Source: Larix kaempferi
Taxonomy: Eukaryota > Streptophyta > Pinopsida > Pinales > Pinaceae
Length of the DNA: 64,000 nt
Reading direction: 5' to 3'
Assembly: GCA_027924585.1 (NCBI GenBank)
Contig: BSBM01000823.1
Coordinates: 377,001 to 441,000 of the forward strand
In this document: positions 1-11,174 of the stretch, piece after piece
How the letters are laid out: each line of letters begins with the position of its first letter
How positions within the stretch are numbered: position 1 is the first letter of the stretch
Notes under the pieces: model-generated
The model's database searches: none
Told to the model about the DNA's origin: nothing
The model's input: only the letters and a program-made list of their open reading frames with translations
Program-made: the position numbers and the translations under genes

Positions 1-840
1 GGAGGTTTTGAATCTGTTCATGAGTTTTCTGCCAAGTTTATGAAAGCCTATAATTCTATTCCAGATGACCTAAGACCCTCAGTAGGCGCTACGAATCTCC
101 ACTACGTAGATGCTTTTGATGGAGACTTCTCATGTATGTTAAGGGAGAGGAAATCTTCCACCCTGCCTACTATGCTAAAAGATGCAGTAGAGGTGGAAGC
201 CAACATGATGGATTCGAGGAAAATGAAGGGGAAAACAGAAGTAGATAAAAAGAAGAAAGAAAACAAAACCCCTGCCTCCTCCTCTTCTAGTGATGCCAAT
301 TTTGATACCATGATGAAAACCATGGAAAAGATGATGGATAGGTTAGCCATGGAAAACATGCCTCCTCCTAGAAAACAACCTGAAAATCAAATAAGGAATC
401 CTAACTTTAGAAGGCCACCCCGTCCAAGAAATCCAAGAAATCGGGAAGACTAAGAGATGAGGCCCCCTTTCCTTGAGAATTTGGTGGATGGGGAAGGATT
501 TGAAGAGCCTGCTGGAGACCAAATCCATCTCTTTGAGAGCCTGGACAATGAAATACATTTAACCCAAAGGGAACATGACTTTTTCAACATGGGGAATGCT
601 AGTAAGGTTGTTGAATTTGATTCTGAGCAGTACCAAATGGGTTACATGAATGCTGTGGATGATATTCAAAGGAATATAAAGTTAAGGAGAAAGGAGATAC
701 CGATTAGTGAAGGGAAGGTCGACCATGTTCAGTCTTCGAAGACTCAGCAGAATATGGAGAAATTAAAAGAAAAACAGCCAGAGGTTGCTACACAGAAAAC
801 CTCGGAAGATAAGGGACATCATTCTAAAAAAGGTAGGTAG
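1..840 (+). pseudogene. G1 gag, C-terminal part, with in-frame stop
   Basis: This is the open frame at the left edge of the window, continuing the capsid/nucleocapsid polyprotein of G1. The first residues (H-E-F-x-A-K-F) match the end of a Retrotrans_gag domain, where the R-M/F-K-F type helix normally lies. A lysine-rich stretch and a proline/arginine-rich basic tail follow near bases 380-450 and could bind RNA. A TAA at 451-453 breaks the frame, but the same frame continues from 454 to a TAG at 838-840. I therefore treat both pieces as one decayed gene. I do not see a canonical CCHC zinc knuckle in the part present. The start lies upstream of the window. Confidence 0.6.
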
Positions 841-1644
841 CCATAAGTCACTGAGGTAGGGAAGCTAGCTTCAACATTCATCTTGAAAGCTTAACTGTCT
901 AAGGTAAATGTCTCTATCCCTTTAAATGAGCTGTTAAGAAACAATGAATATAGGGAAGAGATAAATAGCCTGGTAAAGGGGAAGGCAGAAAGTATACAAG
1001 ACATGTTGAAAGTGACAGATGATGCCCCAACTATAATCTTTGGTTCCAAGATGGAAGAGCCAGATGATAAAGAATTCCCTCCCTTTTATTTGATTTTGAA
1101 TATCCATGATAAGTTATTACACAATGCCCTGATAGATTATGGGGCTTCACACAACTTGATGCCAAAGTCAGTGGTGGACCAGTTGGGGTTAGAAGTCACC
1201 AAACCCTACAAAGACCTATATTTTTTTGATTCCATAAAGGTACCATGTTTGGGTCTAATTAAAGATGTAGTAGTAACCCTTGCCTAGATCCCAGCGAAGA
1301 GCATCATGATGGACATAGTAGTGGTTGATTTTCCTGATAAGTTTGGGATGTTGTTATCAAGAGCCTGGGTAAAAAAGTTGGAAGGGACCATGCAGATGGA
1401 CTTATCTTACACTACTATACCACTTTTCGGAAGCAACATGAAGCTATACAGAGAGAAAAGAATGGCTTATGTGGTCAGTAGTGATGAAAAACCTAAAAAT
1501 CACCCTATATTTGCTGTAGATACAGACATAGGTTCCTCTATCCTTTTCAATAATGGTCCACATACTAATCCTGTACCCCCATTTTTCCATGAAGTCGAGG
1601 AAGACAAGGAGTTTGCAGCAAGGCATGAGGCATCAGAGAGGCAA
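841..1644 (+). pseudogene. G1 gag-pol linker and retroviral-type aspartic protease
   Basis: The same reading frame as gag continues through stops at 844, 892 and 1,285. The protease flap and active-site region lies near 1,125-1,180: the sequence A-L-I-D-Y-G-A-S-H-N-L-M-P corresponds to the family motif [L-x-D-S/T-G-A-S-x-N]. The catalytic aspartate is present, but the following Ser/Thr is replaced by Tyr, which should damage the enzyme. The second conserved block, with a hydrophobic D-I-V-V-V-D-F run and G-M-L-L-S-R-x-W, lies at 1,306-1,375 and matches the gypsy pattern [G-x-x-L-G-R-x-W]. It would have processed the polyprotein in the virus-like particle. Only its identity is secure; function is lost through stops. 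Confidence 0.75.
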
Positions 1645-2241
1645 AAAAACAAAGAAGGACTGTGGAAGATGTACTTTGATGGATCATTCAGAAAAAATGG
1701 CGCTAGTTCCGGAGTCTAGATTATACCTCCCGATCAAGAGTCCAAAGCTTTATCATACAAGCTAACTTTCGAGTGTACTAATAATGTGGCTGATTATGAA
1801 GCTTTACTCTTGGGACTAAGAGCTTTGAAATACTTGGGGGCAAAAAGGATACACGTTTTTGGAGACTCAGAATTCATGGTCAATCAAGTAAATGACAGCT
1901 ATCAGGTAAAACACCCCAGGATGAGGGCCTACAGGAATGAAGTTTAAGATATGTCTGGGAACTTTTTCACCGAACATAAGATTTGGGTGATCTTGAGATT
2001 TGAAAATTAGGTGCTGGACTCTTTGGCCACCACTGCCGGTGGTTTTAAGACTCCTATTTTCTCTCAAGAAAAATACGAGGTGGAAGTGGTGAATAGGCCA
2101 TCTATACCAGACAATGCTAAATACTTGCAAGTATTTGAAGATGATTTACAAATCAAAATATTTTTGGAATTGTTTGACGAGTTTTCTAATGTTCAGATTG
2201 ATGTTGAAAATCAGAACATAGAAGGATTGATAGACCAATAA
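1645..2241 (+). pseudogene. G1 extra (archaeal-type-like) RNase H located before RT
   Basis: An RNase H fold can be followed in frame. The first catalytic Asp is in Y-F-D-G-S (about 1,672). The Glu is in D-Y-E-A-L-L-L-G-L (about 1,795), the second Asp in F-G-D-S-E-F-M-V (about 1,860), and a C-terminal Asp in L-D-S-L-A (about 2,013). This D-E-D-D set and the [D-Y-E-A-L-x-x-G-L] helix are typical of the additional RNase H of Tat-lineage gypsy elements. Stops at 1,717, 1,945 and 2,008 show decay. As far as I know, that domain usually lies after the RT-linked RNase H and before integrase. Here it precedes RT, and the minus-strand element G2 in this window has the same order, so it is not a local rearrangement. 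Confidence 0.75.
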
Positions 2242-2283
2242 CCATCAAAGGGAGAAGATAGAGAAAGCGAACAATGGAAAAAC

Positions 2284-3900
2284 ATGATGGGTGGGAAGGA
2301 TACCGTTCAATTGAAAACTAATTATATCCCCAAAGGGTTGATACCCTTGGAGAGGTTGTTTGACCAGAATGATGTGGAAAAAAACACGAAGTTTGAACCA
2401 CCCAAAGAGGCAGTAGAAGACAAAAACTTGGGCACTAAAGAAAAGCCTCAGATGGTCAGCTTATCTAAGAGATTACCTACTGAAAAGAAGGATCGGTATG
2501 TAGAGTTGATGAAGAAATATGCTGCTACATTTGCATGGAGTTATGAAGAACTAAAAGAATATGATAGCTCAATAATACAACATTTTATTCCAATCAGACC
2601 AGGAGAGAAACCCTTCAAGAAAAAGTTGAGGAGGATAAACCCTAAGCTGGTGCCTATGATAGAAAAAGAGATTAGAAGATTATTTAATGCAAAAATCATT
2701 GTCACCTTCAGATTCTCTCAATGGATAGCAAACCTCGTTTCCGTAAGGAAGAAGAATGGCAAAATTAGAATCTGTATAGATTTTAGGAACCTGAACAGGG
2801 CTTCACTAAAGGATAATTACCCCCTACCCAAAATGGAGCATATCTTACAAAAGGTAGTAGGGGCAAAAAGGATCTCTACTATGGATGGTTTCTTCGGGTA
2901 CAATCAAATAAAGGTTTGTCCTGAAGATCAAGAGAATACCACTTTCACCACCCCTTGGGGCACTTTCATGTATGCTAAGATGCCCTTTGGGCTGATAACT
3001 GCAGGAGCTACTTTCAAGCGGGAAATGGACATAGCATTCGCTGAAGAAAAATATAAGTTCGTGTTTGTATACATGGACGACATAACGGTGTACTCAAAAT
3101 CTGATGAAGAACACCTAAAGAATTTGGAACAAGTTTTTAAGAAATGTCTAAAATATGGTATCTCTCTTAAAACTAAGAAATCACACTTTGCATTAGAAGA
3201 AGCTAAACTCTTGGGTCATATCATTTCCAAGGGAGGTATCAAGATCGATCGTGAAAGGGTTAGTGCTATCAAGAAAGTTGGAGAGCCAAGGAACAAGAAA
3301 AAAGTGCAGTCTTTCATCGGAAAGGTAGGCTTTTTGAGAAGATTCATTCCCAGTTTTCCCAAAATCATGATGAGTATTACAAATATGTTGAGGAAGGAAA
3401 ATCAAGTTAAGTGGACTGTGGAAGCAAGAGATTCATTTAAGGGAATTAAGAATGCTATCACTGAAGCCCCGGTATTAGCCAGTCCATATTTTTCTAAAGA
3501 TTTTTTTATTTTTTCCTATGCTTCTGAGCACACTGTGGCAGGGGTACTATTACATAAAAATGCCTAGGATGCTGAACAACCAATTGCCTTTTTCAGCAGA
3601 GTACTAAGAGATGCAGAATTAAAATATGATATCATGGAAAAACAGGCCTATGCCCTAATTAAGTCATTGAAATATTTTAGGTTTTATATCCTACATTCAC
3701 ACATCATTGCTCATGTCCCAAACAATGATATAAAGGGTATCCTTACCCAAGCATACCTAGAAGGAAGAAGAGCTAAATGGATTGATATATTGCTTGGGTA
3801 TGATCTAGACATAAAACCCACCAAACTGATAAAGGGGCAAGGGTTAGCAAAGTTAATGACCAAGGCCAACTATGATTCTCTACAACTGAACTTCTTACAA
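2284..3900 (+). pseudogene. G1 reverse transcriptase and RT-linked RNase H
   Basis: The longest clean frame of the element (2,284-3,567) encodes a gypsy RT. Recognisable blocks run in order: the leader with P-K-G-L-I-P-L-E-R-L-F; F-A-W-S-Y-E-E-L; the fingers sequence with I-C-I-D-F-R-N-L-N; the first catalytic Asp in T-M-D-G-F-F-G-Y-N-Q; P-F-G-L-I-T-A-G-A-T-F; and the palm motif Y-M-D-D at about 3,070-3,081. These residues are intact, so the RT core itself looks little damaged. The RNase H attached to its C-terminus follows through a TAG at 3,565-3,567. Where most gypsy elements have [D-A-S] this copy has S-Y-A-S-E-H, so the first catalytic Asp is gone. The E in M-E-K-Q-A-Y-A-L remains. The domain probably acts as a tether, with catalysis done by the extra RNase H. 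Confidence 0.88.
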
Positions 3901-5382
3901 GGGTATTCAAACCAGCCGGATGTGGCAGTGCAAGTGAGACCAGAATTATTTGCATCCTCTTGGTATGTTGACATTGTGTATGTATTACAAAACTTGAAAG
4001 ATCACGTGGGATTGAGCAAAAGCAGGGCTAGAGCTATAAAACTAAAAGCTGCAAAATACTATATTATGAATCAATTCCTATATTGGAAGGACCGTGGAGG
4101 TTTGCTGTTGAATTGCTTACTTGAGGAAAAGCTAAACACACAAAGGAGGAATTTCACAAGGGTGACTGTGGTGGCCACCATTCATGGAATGTGATAGTCA
4201 ACAAAATCCTGAGAGCTGGTTTCTACTGGCCTACCATGTTTTCAGATGTATACAAAGAAACGGTTGTTTGTCACCAATGCCAGATTTTTGAAGGAAAAAG
4301 AAAGGTCATTTTGCTACCCCTTCACCCTGTCATAGTAGAAGCACCCTTCCAGTAGTGGGGTTTAGACTTCATTGGAGAAATAAACCCTCACTCCCTAGGG
4401 CAGCACAGATGGATATTGACAGCCACTGACTATTTCACTAAGTGGATAGAAGCCATACCAACTAGGACAGCAACTGAAGGCATTATCATGGATTTCCTGG
4501 AAGACAACATCCTGTCAAGATTCGGGTGTCCCAAAAGAATAGTGACAGGTAACGCAACAGCATTTTGTTCTAAGAAAATGATAAATTTTTCCATAAATAC
4601 CATATCAGTCTGATTCATTCAATGACATACTACCCTTAGGTAAATGGACTTGCAGAATCATTCAACAAAAGTCTAGTAAGGATCATAAAGAAGCTGTTGG
4701 AGAATAATAAGAGAGCTTGGCACATGAAGCTGAAATATGCCCTATGGGATGATAGAATAAGTACAAAGAGGGCCATTGGGATGTCCCCTTTCTAGCTGGT
4801 ATATGGAGCCGAGGTGGTTTTTCCAGTTTCTTTGGGATTACCGGTTATGAGGTTGATGCAATGGATGGAAGAAGAACCAAACCACATGCAAGAAGGGTAA
4901 ACCAGATAGTCGAATTGAATGGGTTAAGTAGTGCCTACAACAAAGTATAGGGGCATCAAGAAAATATAAAGAATGCCTTTGACAGAAAAGAAAAAGAAGA
5001 TCAATTTTAGGTAAATGACCTGGTCCTGAAGTGGGACGCTCCGAGGGAAGATAAAAATGGGAAATTCGACCACATGTGGATGGGACCCTATATTATTGCA
5101 ACAAACGAAGGAGAAAATTATTTTATCCTGGAGCACCAAGATGGGTCTGCCTGGTTGGGGGGTCCAGTCAATGGAAGGTTTTTGAAGCACTACCTGTCCT
5201 CAGAGAAAGCAGGTAACCCATGCACCATAGCTTGTATATATGTATATATGTATTTTCAATTTTTCACATTTGTTTTAGGGTTTCTTAACGGAAAAAACCA
5301 GAAAGACTTGAATCCCGAAGTGAAGGCCCTAAGGTCTGGAAGGGGAAGCCATGTTTCAAGTTTGAATTTTCAGCCTACCTAA
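3901..5382 (+). pseudogene. G1 integrase, frameshifted
   Basis: The zinc-binding N-terminus is visible at about 4,140-4,290 as the H-H pair (H-K-G-D-C-G-G-H-H) and C-H-Q-C. The reading frame changes from frame 1 to frame 3 near 4,130, where the open frame ends at a TGA at 4,192. The catalytic core then shows G-L-D-F-I-G-E-I with the first Asp (about 4,368), and I-V-T-G-N-A-T-A-F where the second Asp should precede N but is Gly. The Glu is in N-G-L-A-E-S-F-N-K (about 4,645). The C-terminal chromatin-side module is back in frame 1 at 5,074-5,190, with W-M-G-P-Y-I-I and P-V-N-G-R-F-L-K-H-Y. The missing Asp and the frameshifts make it inactive. Confidence 0.85.
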
Positions 5383-5519
5383 GAAAACAAGTGCAGTGTC
5401 ATTTTCTAGAGAAATTCTTCAATCTAGCGTTTGCAAAACCTGCCCAATGGATCAGGCACTTAGTATACGGAATTATTTGCTACCTCACTAGGAGGATAGC
5501 ATCCTTGATTGGAGCTAGT
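5383..5519 (+). other. G1 3' untranslated stretch before the LTR
   Basis: This is a short non-coding interval between the integrase tail and the putative LTR start. A purine-rich run with GGAAGGGGAAG lies just upstream at about 5,337-5,349 and is a possible polypurine tract. It is about 170 bp from the LTR edge chosen here, so either it is not the primer or the LTR begins earlier. No other gene is seen. Confidence 0.35.
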
Positions 5520-6593
5520 TGTTAGGACCTATATATTTTTTCTCTTTTATAGCATAAAGACCTATACATGAAAGATGGAAGGTCAGACAGCTACCTGAAA
5601 AAAAAGATTGAAGTGATCTCAATCGGCAATGGCTAGGTGCTAAGGCAGGAGACAGAATGGTCTAGAAGGGGTCCGATGTAATGAAGGGCTAATGTCAAAG
5701 GGATAAGTATTAATAGGGGAAAAGAATGACTTGAGATAAACAAAGAAATACCCTAAAAACCTATAGTCCTTGGGAAAATTTATGAAAGAGTAAATGTAAC
5801 ACAGATCGGCACCATTGATCAAGGGCAGGAGCAAGATCTACGGTTTTAAAGCGACCATTGCATGGCGAAGTTGGGAGGAAGAAATGGAATATGAGTATGC
5901 GATGGGCCGGAGCCCACTGGACAGGTGTCAATTTATGAGTGCATCACAAAAAGGAAAGAGTAGCGAACAATGCTCGGTTAGGTGCATGCGATGGTGTGGA
6001 CATATGCAAGATATATGGCAGAGATTATCTTTTGAGATCCAAGGGTTCGGGTCTATTTACTGCAAAAAGAACCTGAGTCTCCTACAGATCTATGGTTCGG
6101 GTGGAAAGAAGATCCAGATCAACGGCTGGTGGGAGCCAGAAACACACAGAGTATAACAAGGGGGACCCCACTAGCAGATGAAGGACCTAAAATCTAATTC
6201 AAGTCTGGAAACTCACCATGGATATACATCTAAGAAGAAGCGGATGGTTCTTATGCATCGTCACACCAAGAAGTAGGAGGAGGGATAGCGATTGGCTAGA
6301 TGCAATGGTCTGGGTCCCGTTGGACAGGTGTTAGCTCCACAGATTGTCGCATGGAGCAAAGATGATATAGAAGAATATTTTTGGGTGCACACGACGCTAC
6401 CCTTAGATGCATTCAAATGCGATCAACGGCCCAGATAAAGACTAGCGGAGATGATTCGACGATGGATATGGGTAAATTGTCAAATCCACGGGTAAAGGGG
6501 CAGTCAGATCTGACGATGGAGTAAACACGTGAGTTCGGGTGACTGAGATCAAAGGACAGTAGACCAAAGAGGGAGAAAGTTATGGAAACCCAG

Positions 6594-6606
6594 TTATATA
6601 TAAAAG
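6594..6606 (+). promoter_or_regulatory. TATA box upstream of the G1 LTR gene
   Basis: The sequence TTATATATAAAAG lies about 185 bp before the ATG at 6,788. It is a strong plant-type TATA element, and its position fits a promoter for the embedded gene rather than for the genomic RNA. G2 has a TATATAA at a comparable place before its own LTR gene. Confidence 0.5.
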
Positions 6607-6787
6607 AAGTGCCCACGAAGGTTGACATTTATTTCAGAAGCCTGCCGAAGTCAAGGAGCCTCTCAGCGGGTGGCAGACAACGAAGGTGACAGAAACTTCG
6701 ACATAATGCATTCAAAGCTTCTAAAGGTGACAGGTAAGGTCTGTAACCGCCATTCTCTGAAAAATCTAGGTCTTTTACAGTCATAAG

Positions 6788-9700
6788 ATGACGAAGGAAG
6801 AAGCTTCTACTAGTTATAGGGTTAAGATAGCCCTGGAAGATAGAGATGCAGATGTATTTGACACATGCCTTCGGCTCCCAGTTCCAGCAATTAAGAAGAT
6901 ACTAGAAACCTTGCATGAACAGAGACTGGATATCCATGGAGTCTTTAGGTCATCTTTCATTTTCTTTTGCCTTGACCAGGTGTTCTCTTTTCGTGAGTTT
7001 GTAGCATGGTGTTCTTCTAATTACTCAGAACCTCAAAGAGTAATAATGGATGCCTGTAGGTCCAAATTCATCTGTAATATAGATGATCAGCCGTTAGGGA
7101 TTCCTTTTTCATTCCAGAGTCTCAGTACCAAGACTCAAAAGCTTTTTCTGAAGAGTTGATGGTTTCTTTGTATCGCCAAATCATCCCCAAAATTCATCAA
7201 GCCTTCTTAGTCACATGCCTGAAACCCGACTCCAAAATCTCTGAGGAACCCTACCCCCTAAATGTCAGCCTTTTTTATGACAATTCCCAATTGGTTCTTT
7301 CTTTGTTAGCTCAGTTTCTAGGGTTGGATACTGATTTTTGGGTGATTTAAGTCCAATTAGGTTTACTCTTTAGGATTAGCATTAGTTTTGCCAGGTCCGA
7401 AAGTGGGCTTATCTCACCCCTGAAGTTTGATGCATTTTTGGCAGAAAGGATACATGTAGAGTTAAGGAATTTCTCGAATACTAGGATTTTTAGATATCAA
7501 ATGCAATTGATGAAAGTAATTATGTACAACAACGCTGAAAGCCCACATTTCTCCTCACTGCTTGAGACCGATGTTATGGTAGACAATGTTTTTAATTATT
7601 TGAACTATGTTTTGCCCCCTGTTTATAAAATCATTTTTGGGGAAGAATTGCCTAGAGTGCTACCTAAAATGAAAGCGATGATGGAGTTGAAGGACGAACT
7701 AGAAGTCAGTGACAAGTTTTTTTTAAAAGAGGCTACAGTTATTCAGTTATACGGTTTTGTGTAGGAGCACTATGTTCTACCCGCTTTTCTAACAATGTGG
7801 ATCTTTGCTCTTGAATTTATCAGAAATTGGCCCTGGAAGAGTTGCAATTCCTGAAAAATAAGAAGAGCACAGATGTGAAATGTCCTTGGAAGGTAGGGCC
7901 TTTCATTGTGAAGAATGAAGAAGCTTTGTCAGAAGTGGAAGACTTATTGAAGTCACTAGGGTTCAGGAAGGATGTATCCATCAAATATGACCCCTTGCAT
8001 ATAATTTCCAAGAGAAGGAAGGAATGTAACCTCAATGCTTTTGAGCATGCAGAACCAGAAGGGGTGCTGAAGGGGCAAAATTTGTTGTGTTGGGAACCCA
8101 AGGTGGAGGATGCAGTGGAGACATAGGGAGGAGAGCTCATGATTTCCGATTTAATAATGGATTTAGATCAAGTGCCGCACACCATGGAGGTGGGTCGAAA
8201 AAGAGACTTAGAAGAAGTCGTGGAGATGGATACTGAAGAAGGTGATATATACAAGCGGCCTAAGTTAGAAGTATAGGATGAGTTAGTTGTTGCAGCTATT
8301 CAGGCCAAGTCAATTGCTTCCCCATCTAAAGAGGAGCTGGTTGTTGCAGCATCTCAAGAAGAATTGATTGTCCAAATGGATATTGGAGGGGCAGATGATG
8401 AAGAGTCTTCGGCTCTTGAGATCCAAGTTGTAGAATGCAAGTTTCAAGATGTTCCAGAAGGAGATGTTGGTAATAGGTTTTAGTCCAAGGCCGATCTCTG
8501 TGAACAATACGATCAAAACAAGTGAGCCTCAACCCAGAAACTGTTTGATTCAATGCCTGTCGCCAGGGGTTTGTCTAAGACGTCCTTGATGACTAGCTAA
8601 AGTATAAATGATAACATCTTAAACTTAGCAGTATTAATGGAGGATGGAGTGACCAAAACAAGGATCAATTGGCAAAAGATATCAGTACTAGACAAAATCC
8701 AATTTCACAAACAGGTTACTGACCTTATGTATGATGATTTTGTGAAAGCTGCCTTGAAAAGTGATAACTTGTTGGTTACTATGAAAAACCTGGAAAACCA
8801 ATTGAAGCTAGAGAAAAGTGAAAACCATGTATTTCAATAGCAAGTCAAAAAGGTACAATCTGACCTTGTCATAGGTGACGGCGGAGGGAAAAGCATGAGC
8901 AAGATGTTAGCGGAGAAAGACAAGCTGATTGAGAAGCTACAGAAGAAGGAAAAAGTTCCAAATATCCAGCTGATCGAAGCTCCTGAAGAGACAGACTTCA
9001 AAAAGAAAAATGACGACTTGTCTAAGGAGATAAGTGATTGCAAAGTAGAATTGCTGAAGTTTGCAGAGAAGGAAGATAGCTGAAAAAAAGAGATAATAAG
9101 CTTAGAAATGAATCTTGATGATCTGAAAACAAACTTATCCAATTTGGACATGCGGCCTACCATTTTGAACCAAAATGGGGAAAGAAATAGTACTGACAGT
9201 CTGGTGCAGGCTATGTCTCACATTAGCCTAAAAGACGTGGAAATCAAGGAGCTGAAACAAAAAGCTCACAGGTTGGAAGAAGAGGGTAGTAAAAAGGAAG
9301 AAGATCTGAAGGTCCTCCAAAAGAAGCACAAGGAATTGATTGAGATGAATAAAAAGATCACTCATCAGTACCCGGAAGGAAGCTTTGCAAGGATGTAAAC
9401 ACTTAGTATGGGACAGGATCATTAAGGAAGCTGATAACTTTAGACCCTACCTTGAGTTTAAAAGGATTAAAGAAAAGACCATTAGTGACATTCTAGAAGG
9501 TTGTGAAGTTGCAAAGCAGACCTTAATCCAAAAGCCTAAAGAAACGGCACTAAGTGCCATCAATTTCTTGAATGATATATCCGAAGAAGAAAGTATTAAG
9601 CTGAATATTGGGAACTAGATCACAACACTTGCAGCAGCACGAAGGGTCCTGGGGAAATATGCATAGATCGAGGGTGTGGAAGCCAGAGTCGAAGAAATGA

Positions 9701-9909
9701 AGAGACAAGTGGTAGTGTTCAAAGGACTGTTTGATAAGCTGGTCGAAATAGGGTTACCTTCATTCTGGAAAGACGACCAAGAGCTAATCTCTCCTAAGGC
9801 TTATAAAAACCTACTGTGGATGATAAGAATGGATCATACAAAGTTCAAACATCTGAACCAGCTGCTTATAGGAAAGGCTCTGATGGAGTTGCTCGAAGAG
9901 GACTTTTAA
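6788..9909 (+). pseudogene. LTR-embedded gene of G1, ~1,040 codons, frameshifted; function unknown
   Basis: Four coding segments follow one another with little gap: 6,788-7,159 (frame 2), 7,156-7,764 (frame 1), 7,827-9,398 (frame 3, with stops) and 9,385-9,909 (frame 1). I read them as one decayed gene. The N-terminal half is globular. It includes P-L-G-I-P-F-S-F, a leucine-rich L-L-A-Q-F-L-G-L-D segment and the motif P-V-Y-K-I-I-F-G-E-E at about 7,617-7,646, then Y-G-F and Y-V-L-P-A-F. These align with P-L-Y-E-H-M-F-N-E-E and A-P-Y-I-F/L-P-K-Y of the G2 LTR gene. Bases ~8,640-9,390 encode a long Lys/Glu-rich coiled coil. No enzyme motif, signal peptide or transmembrane segment is evident. 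It is on the same strand as gag-pol. I do not recognise the family; a structural or particle-associated role is only a guess. Confidence 0.6.
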
Positions 9910-10169
9910 ATATTGAATAGGTTGATCGCCATTGGAGAAAGGATTCCCCCATTTTCCTAAACAGAGCATATCGAGATACGAGTGATGGTAAAGGAAATGT
10001 TGGACTATGACCTTCCAGCTACAGACCAATGTGATAATGTAGAAAAGTACAGCAGATCACTATACTTTCTTTGTCTTCCACAATAATCCTTGTTGATGTT
10101 TGCTTGGAACCAGAGACTTCTTACAAGACTTTCCTATTTTTGATAATTTGTAATATTCTTTGAGGCGGC

Positions 10170-10180
10170 TATATAAATAG
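10170..10180 (+). promoter_or_regulatory. TATA box downstream of the G1 LTR gene, probable genomic-RNA promoter
   Basis: TATATAAATAG lies about 260 bp after the end of the embedded gene. The G2 LTRs have ATATAAATA at a matching place, 200-220 bp after their gene. This fits the U3/R promoter of the retrotransposon and puts the embedded gene in U3. An AATAAA at 10,495-10,500, about 320 bp further on, could serve for polyadenylation. Confidence 0.5.
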
Positions 10181-11174
10181 CCAGCTAGAACTATTATTTT
10201 TCTATCTTTACTTTTTTACTTGAAGTAAATGTTACCTAGTAAGAATGCTAGTGGATAATAAGAAAGCAGTTAGGCCAGTTTCTACCTGTTTTCTGTTTTA
10301 TTGTGATAGTGGCAAAACAACCTAAATGAGGTGTCACTCTGATATAACTGTTTTTGGTTTAGATGAGTCGAGCAAGAGGACTCTCGGCATAAATATATGC
10401 GATGTAATAGAATGATAAAGGGTTGAAATTTATTATTGAAAACCTTTATGGGAATTTTTTTATCGTTCTGTAAGGCATTTTGAGCAATGTTTTGAATAAA
10501 GATTTGCAGAGCTAAGCCAATGTTTTTCTCAAGGATTCTTGTGTAACTAGTTTTGTAGTCTGTTCCTTCTTTTTCCATGTGAATTGTGTATCTCTCATTG
10601 TTAATTCCGGTCTGTAACATTCTTTCATACTTGGTATAGTGTGATAGCTAAGTAGAATTCATAGAAATTATGATCTACTTATCTTTTTCCCAGTATTTCA
10701 CCATTACTTTTCTGCTAAAATTGATATAGGATTCATCATTATATGCCTTATGTCAATGGATTGTTTCTTTCTCTTCTGTTTCACCAATTAAAATCACTTT
10801 GACTACGAGCTGTTTACTACCTTGCCCCCGTGTTAATGCATTTGTGAAGCATTTGTAAATGAATTTTCAGAGTTTGTTTGAATGTGACTCCATTTCCCAA
10901 ATAAAGATTCATACGTTTCAGCCAAGCTACATTTAAACCATTTTGTTTCCAATAGAAATTTGACCTGCTGTATTGTTGTAATTGAATATATTGAATGATG
11001 AATGCTGGTGCATGTTTTCATTGTTGACAACTTTGATTATTCCAGTCTTTCATAGAGCTGTAGAGAGATCCCTCTCAGACTAAGCTGGGTCAGTAGCTTA
11101 AGTCTAAAGATTGGTTAGTGGTTACCCCAGTTTTCCCTCACCCACAACCTAGGGGGTCTTTTTGGGTGTTAACA

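Larger units (their letters stand above)
1..11174 (+). mobile_element. Tat-like Ty3/gypsy LTR retrotransposon G1, 5'-truncated by the window edge
   Basis: The domain order read on the plus strand is gag, aspartic protease, an extra RNase H, reverse transcriptase with its own RNase H, integrase, then a long 3' LTR. From base 1 to about 4,130 the polyprotein stays in one reading frame, interrupted only by stop codons, which is how a decayed single-ORF gypsy element looks. The integrase domain after RT marks it as Ty3/gypsy, not copia. The extra RNase H places it near the Tat/Ogre group, although its position before RT is unusual. The 5' LTR, primer-binding site and start of gag lie outside the window, so the age cannot be judged by comparing LTRs. 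The right end at 11,174 is inferred from a TGTTA...TAACA terminal pair with 5,520 and from gypsy gag sequence beginning directly after it. Confidence 0.8.
5520..11174 (+). repeat. Putative 3' LTR of G1 (~5.65 kb) with an embedded gene
   Basis: The limits are inferred because the 5' LTR is outside the window. Base 5,520 begins TGTTAGG and base 11,174 ends GTTAACA, giving the expected TG...CA ends with a short inverted TGTTA/TAACA. Gypsy gag sequence of a different element starts immediately after the right edge. The resulting length, about 5.65 kb, agrees with the 5.79 kb LTR of the related element G2, for which both LTRs are present. Inside are ~1.27 kb of non-coding DNA, a ~3.1 kb decayed coding region, then ~1.27 kb containing a TATA box and an AATAAA. 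A comparison with another genomic copy would fix the borders. Confidence 0.5.

Noticed and set aside
1-5200. Endogenous pararetrovirus (RT with aspartic protease)
   Set aside because: An integrase with zinc-binding and catalytic core motifs follows the RNase H, which pararetroviruses lack.
6734-6780. A 47-bp intron before the G1 LTR gene
   Set aside because: Too short for plant splicing although both end signals look good; kept only as a donor-site observation.
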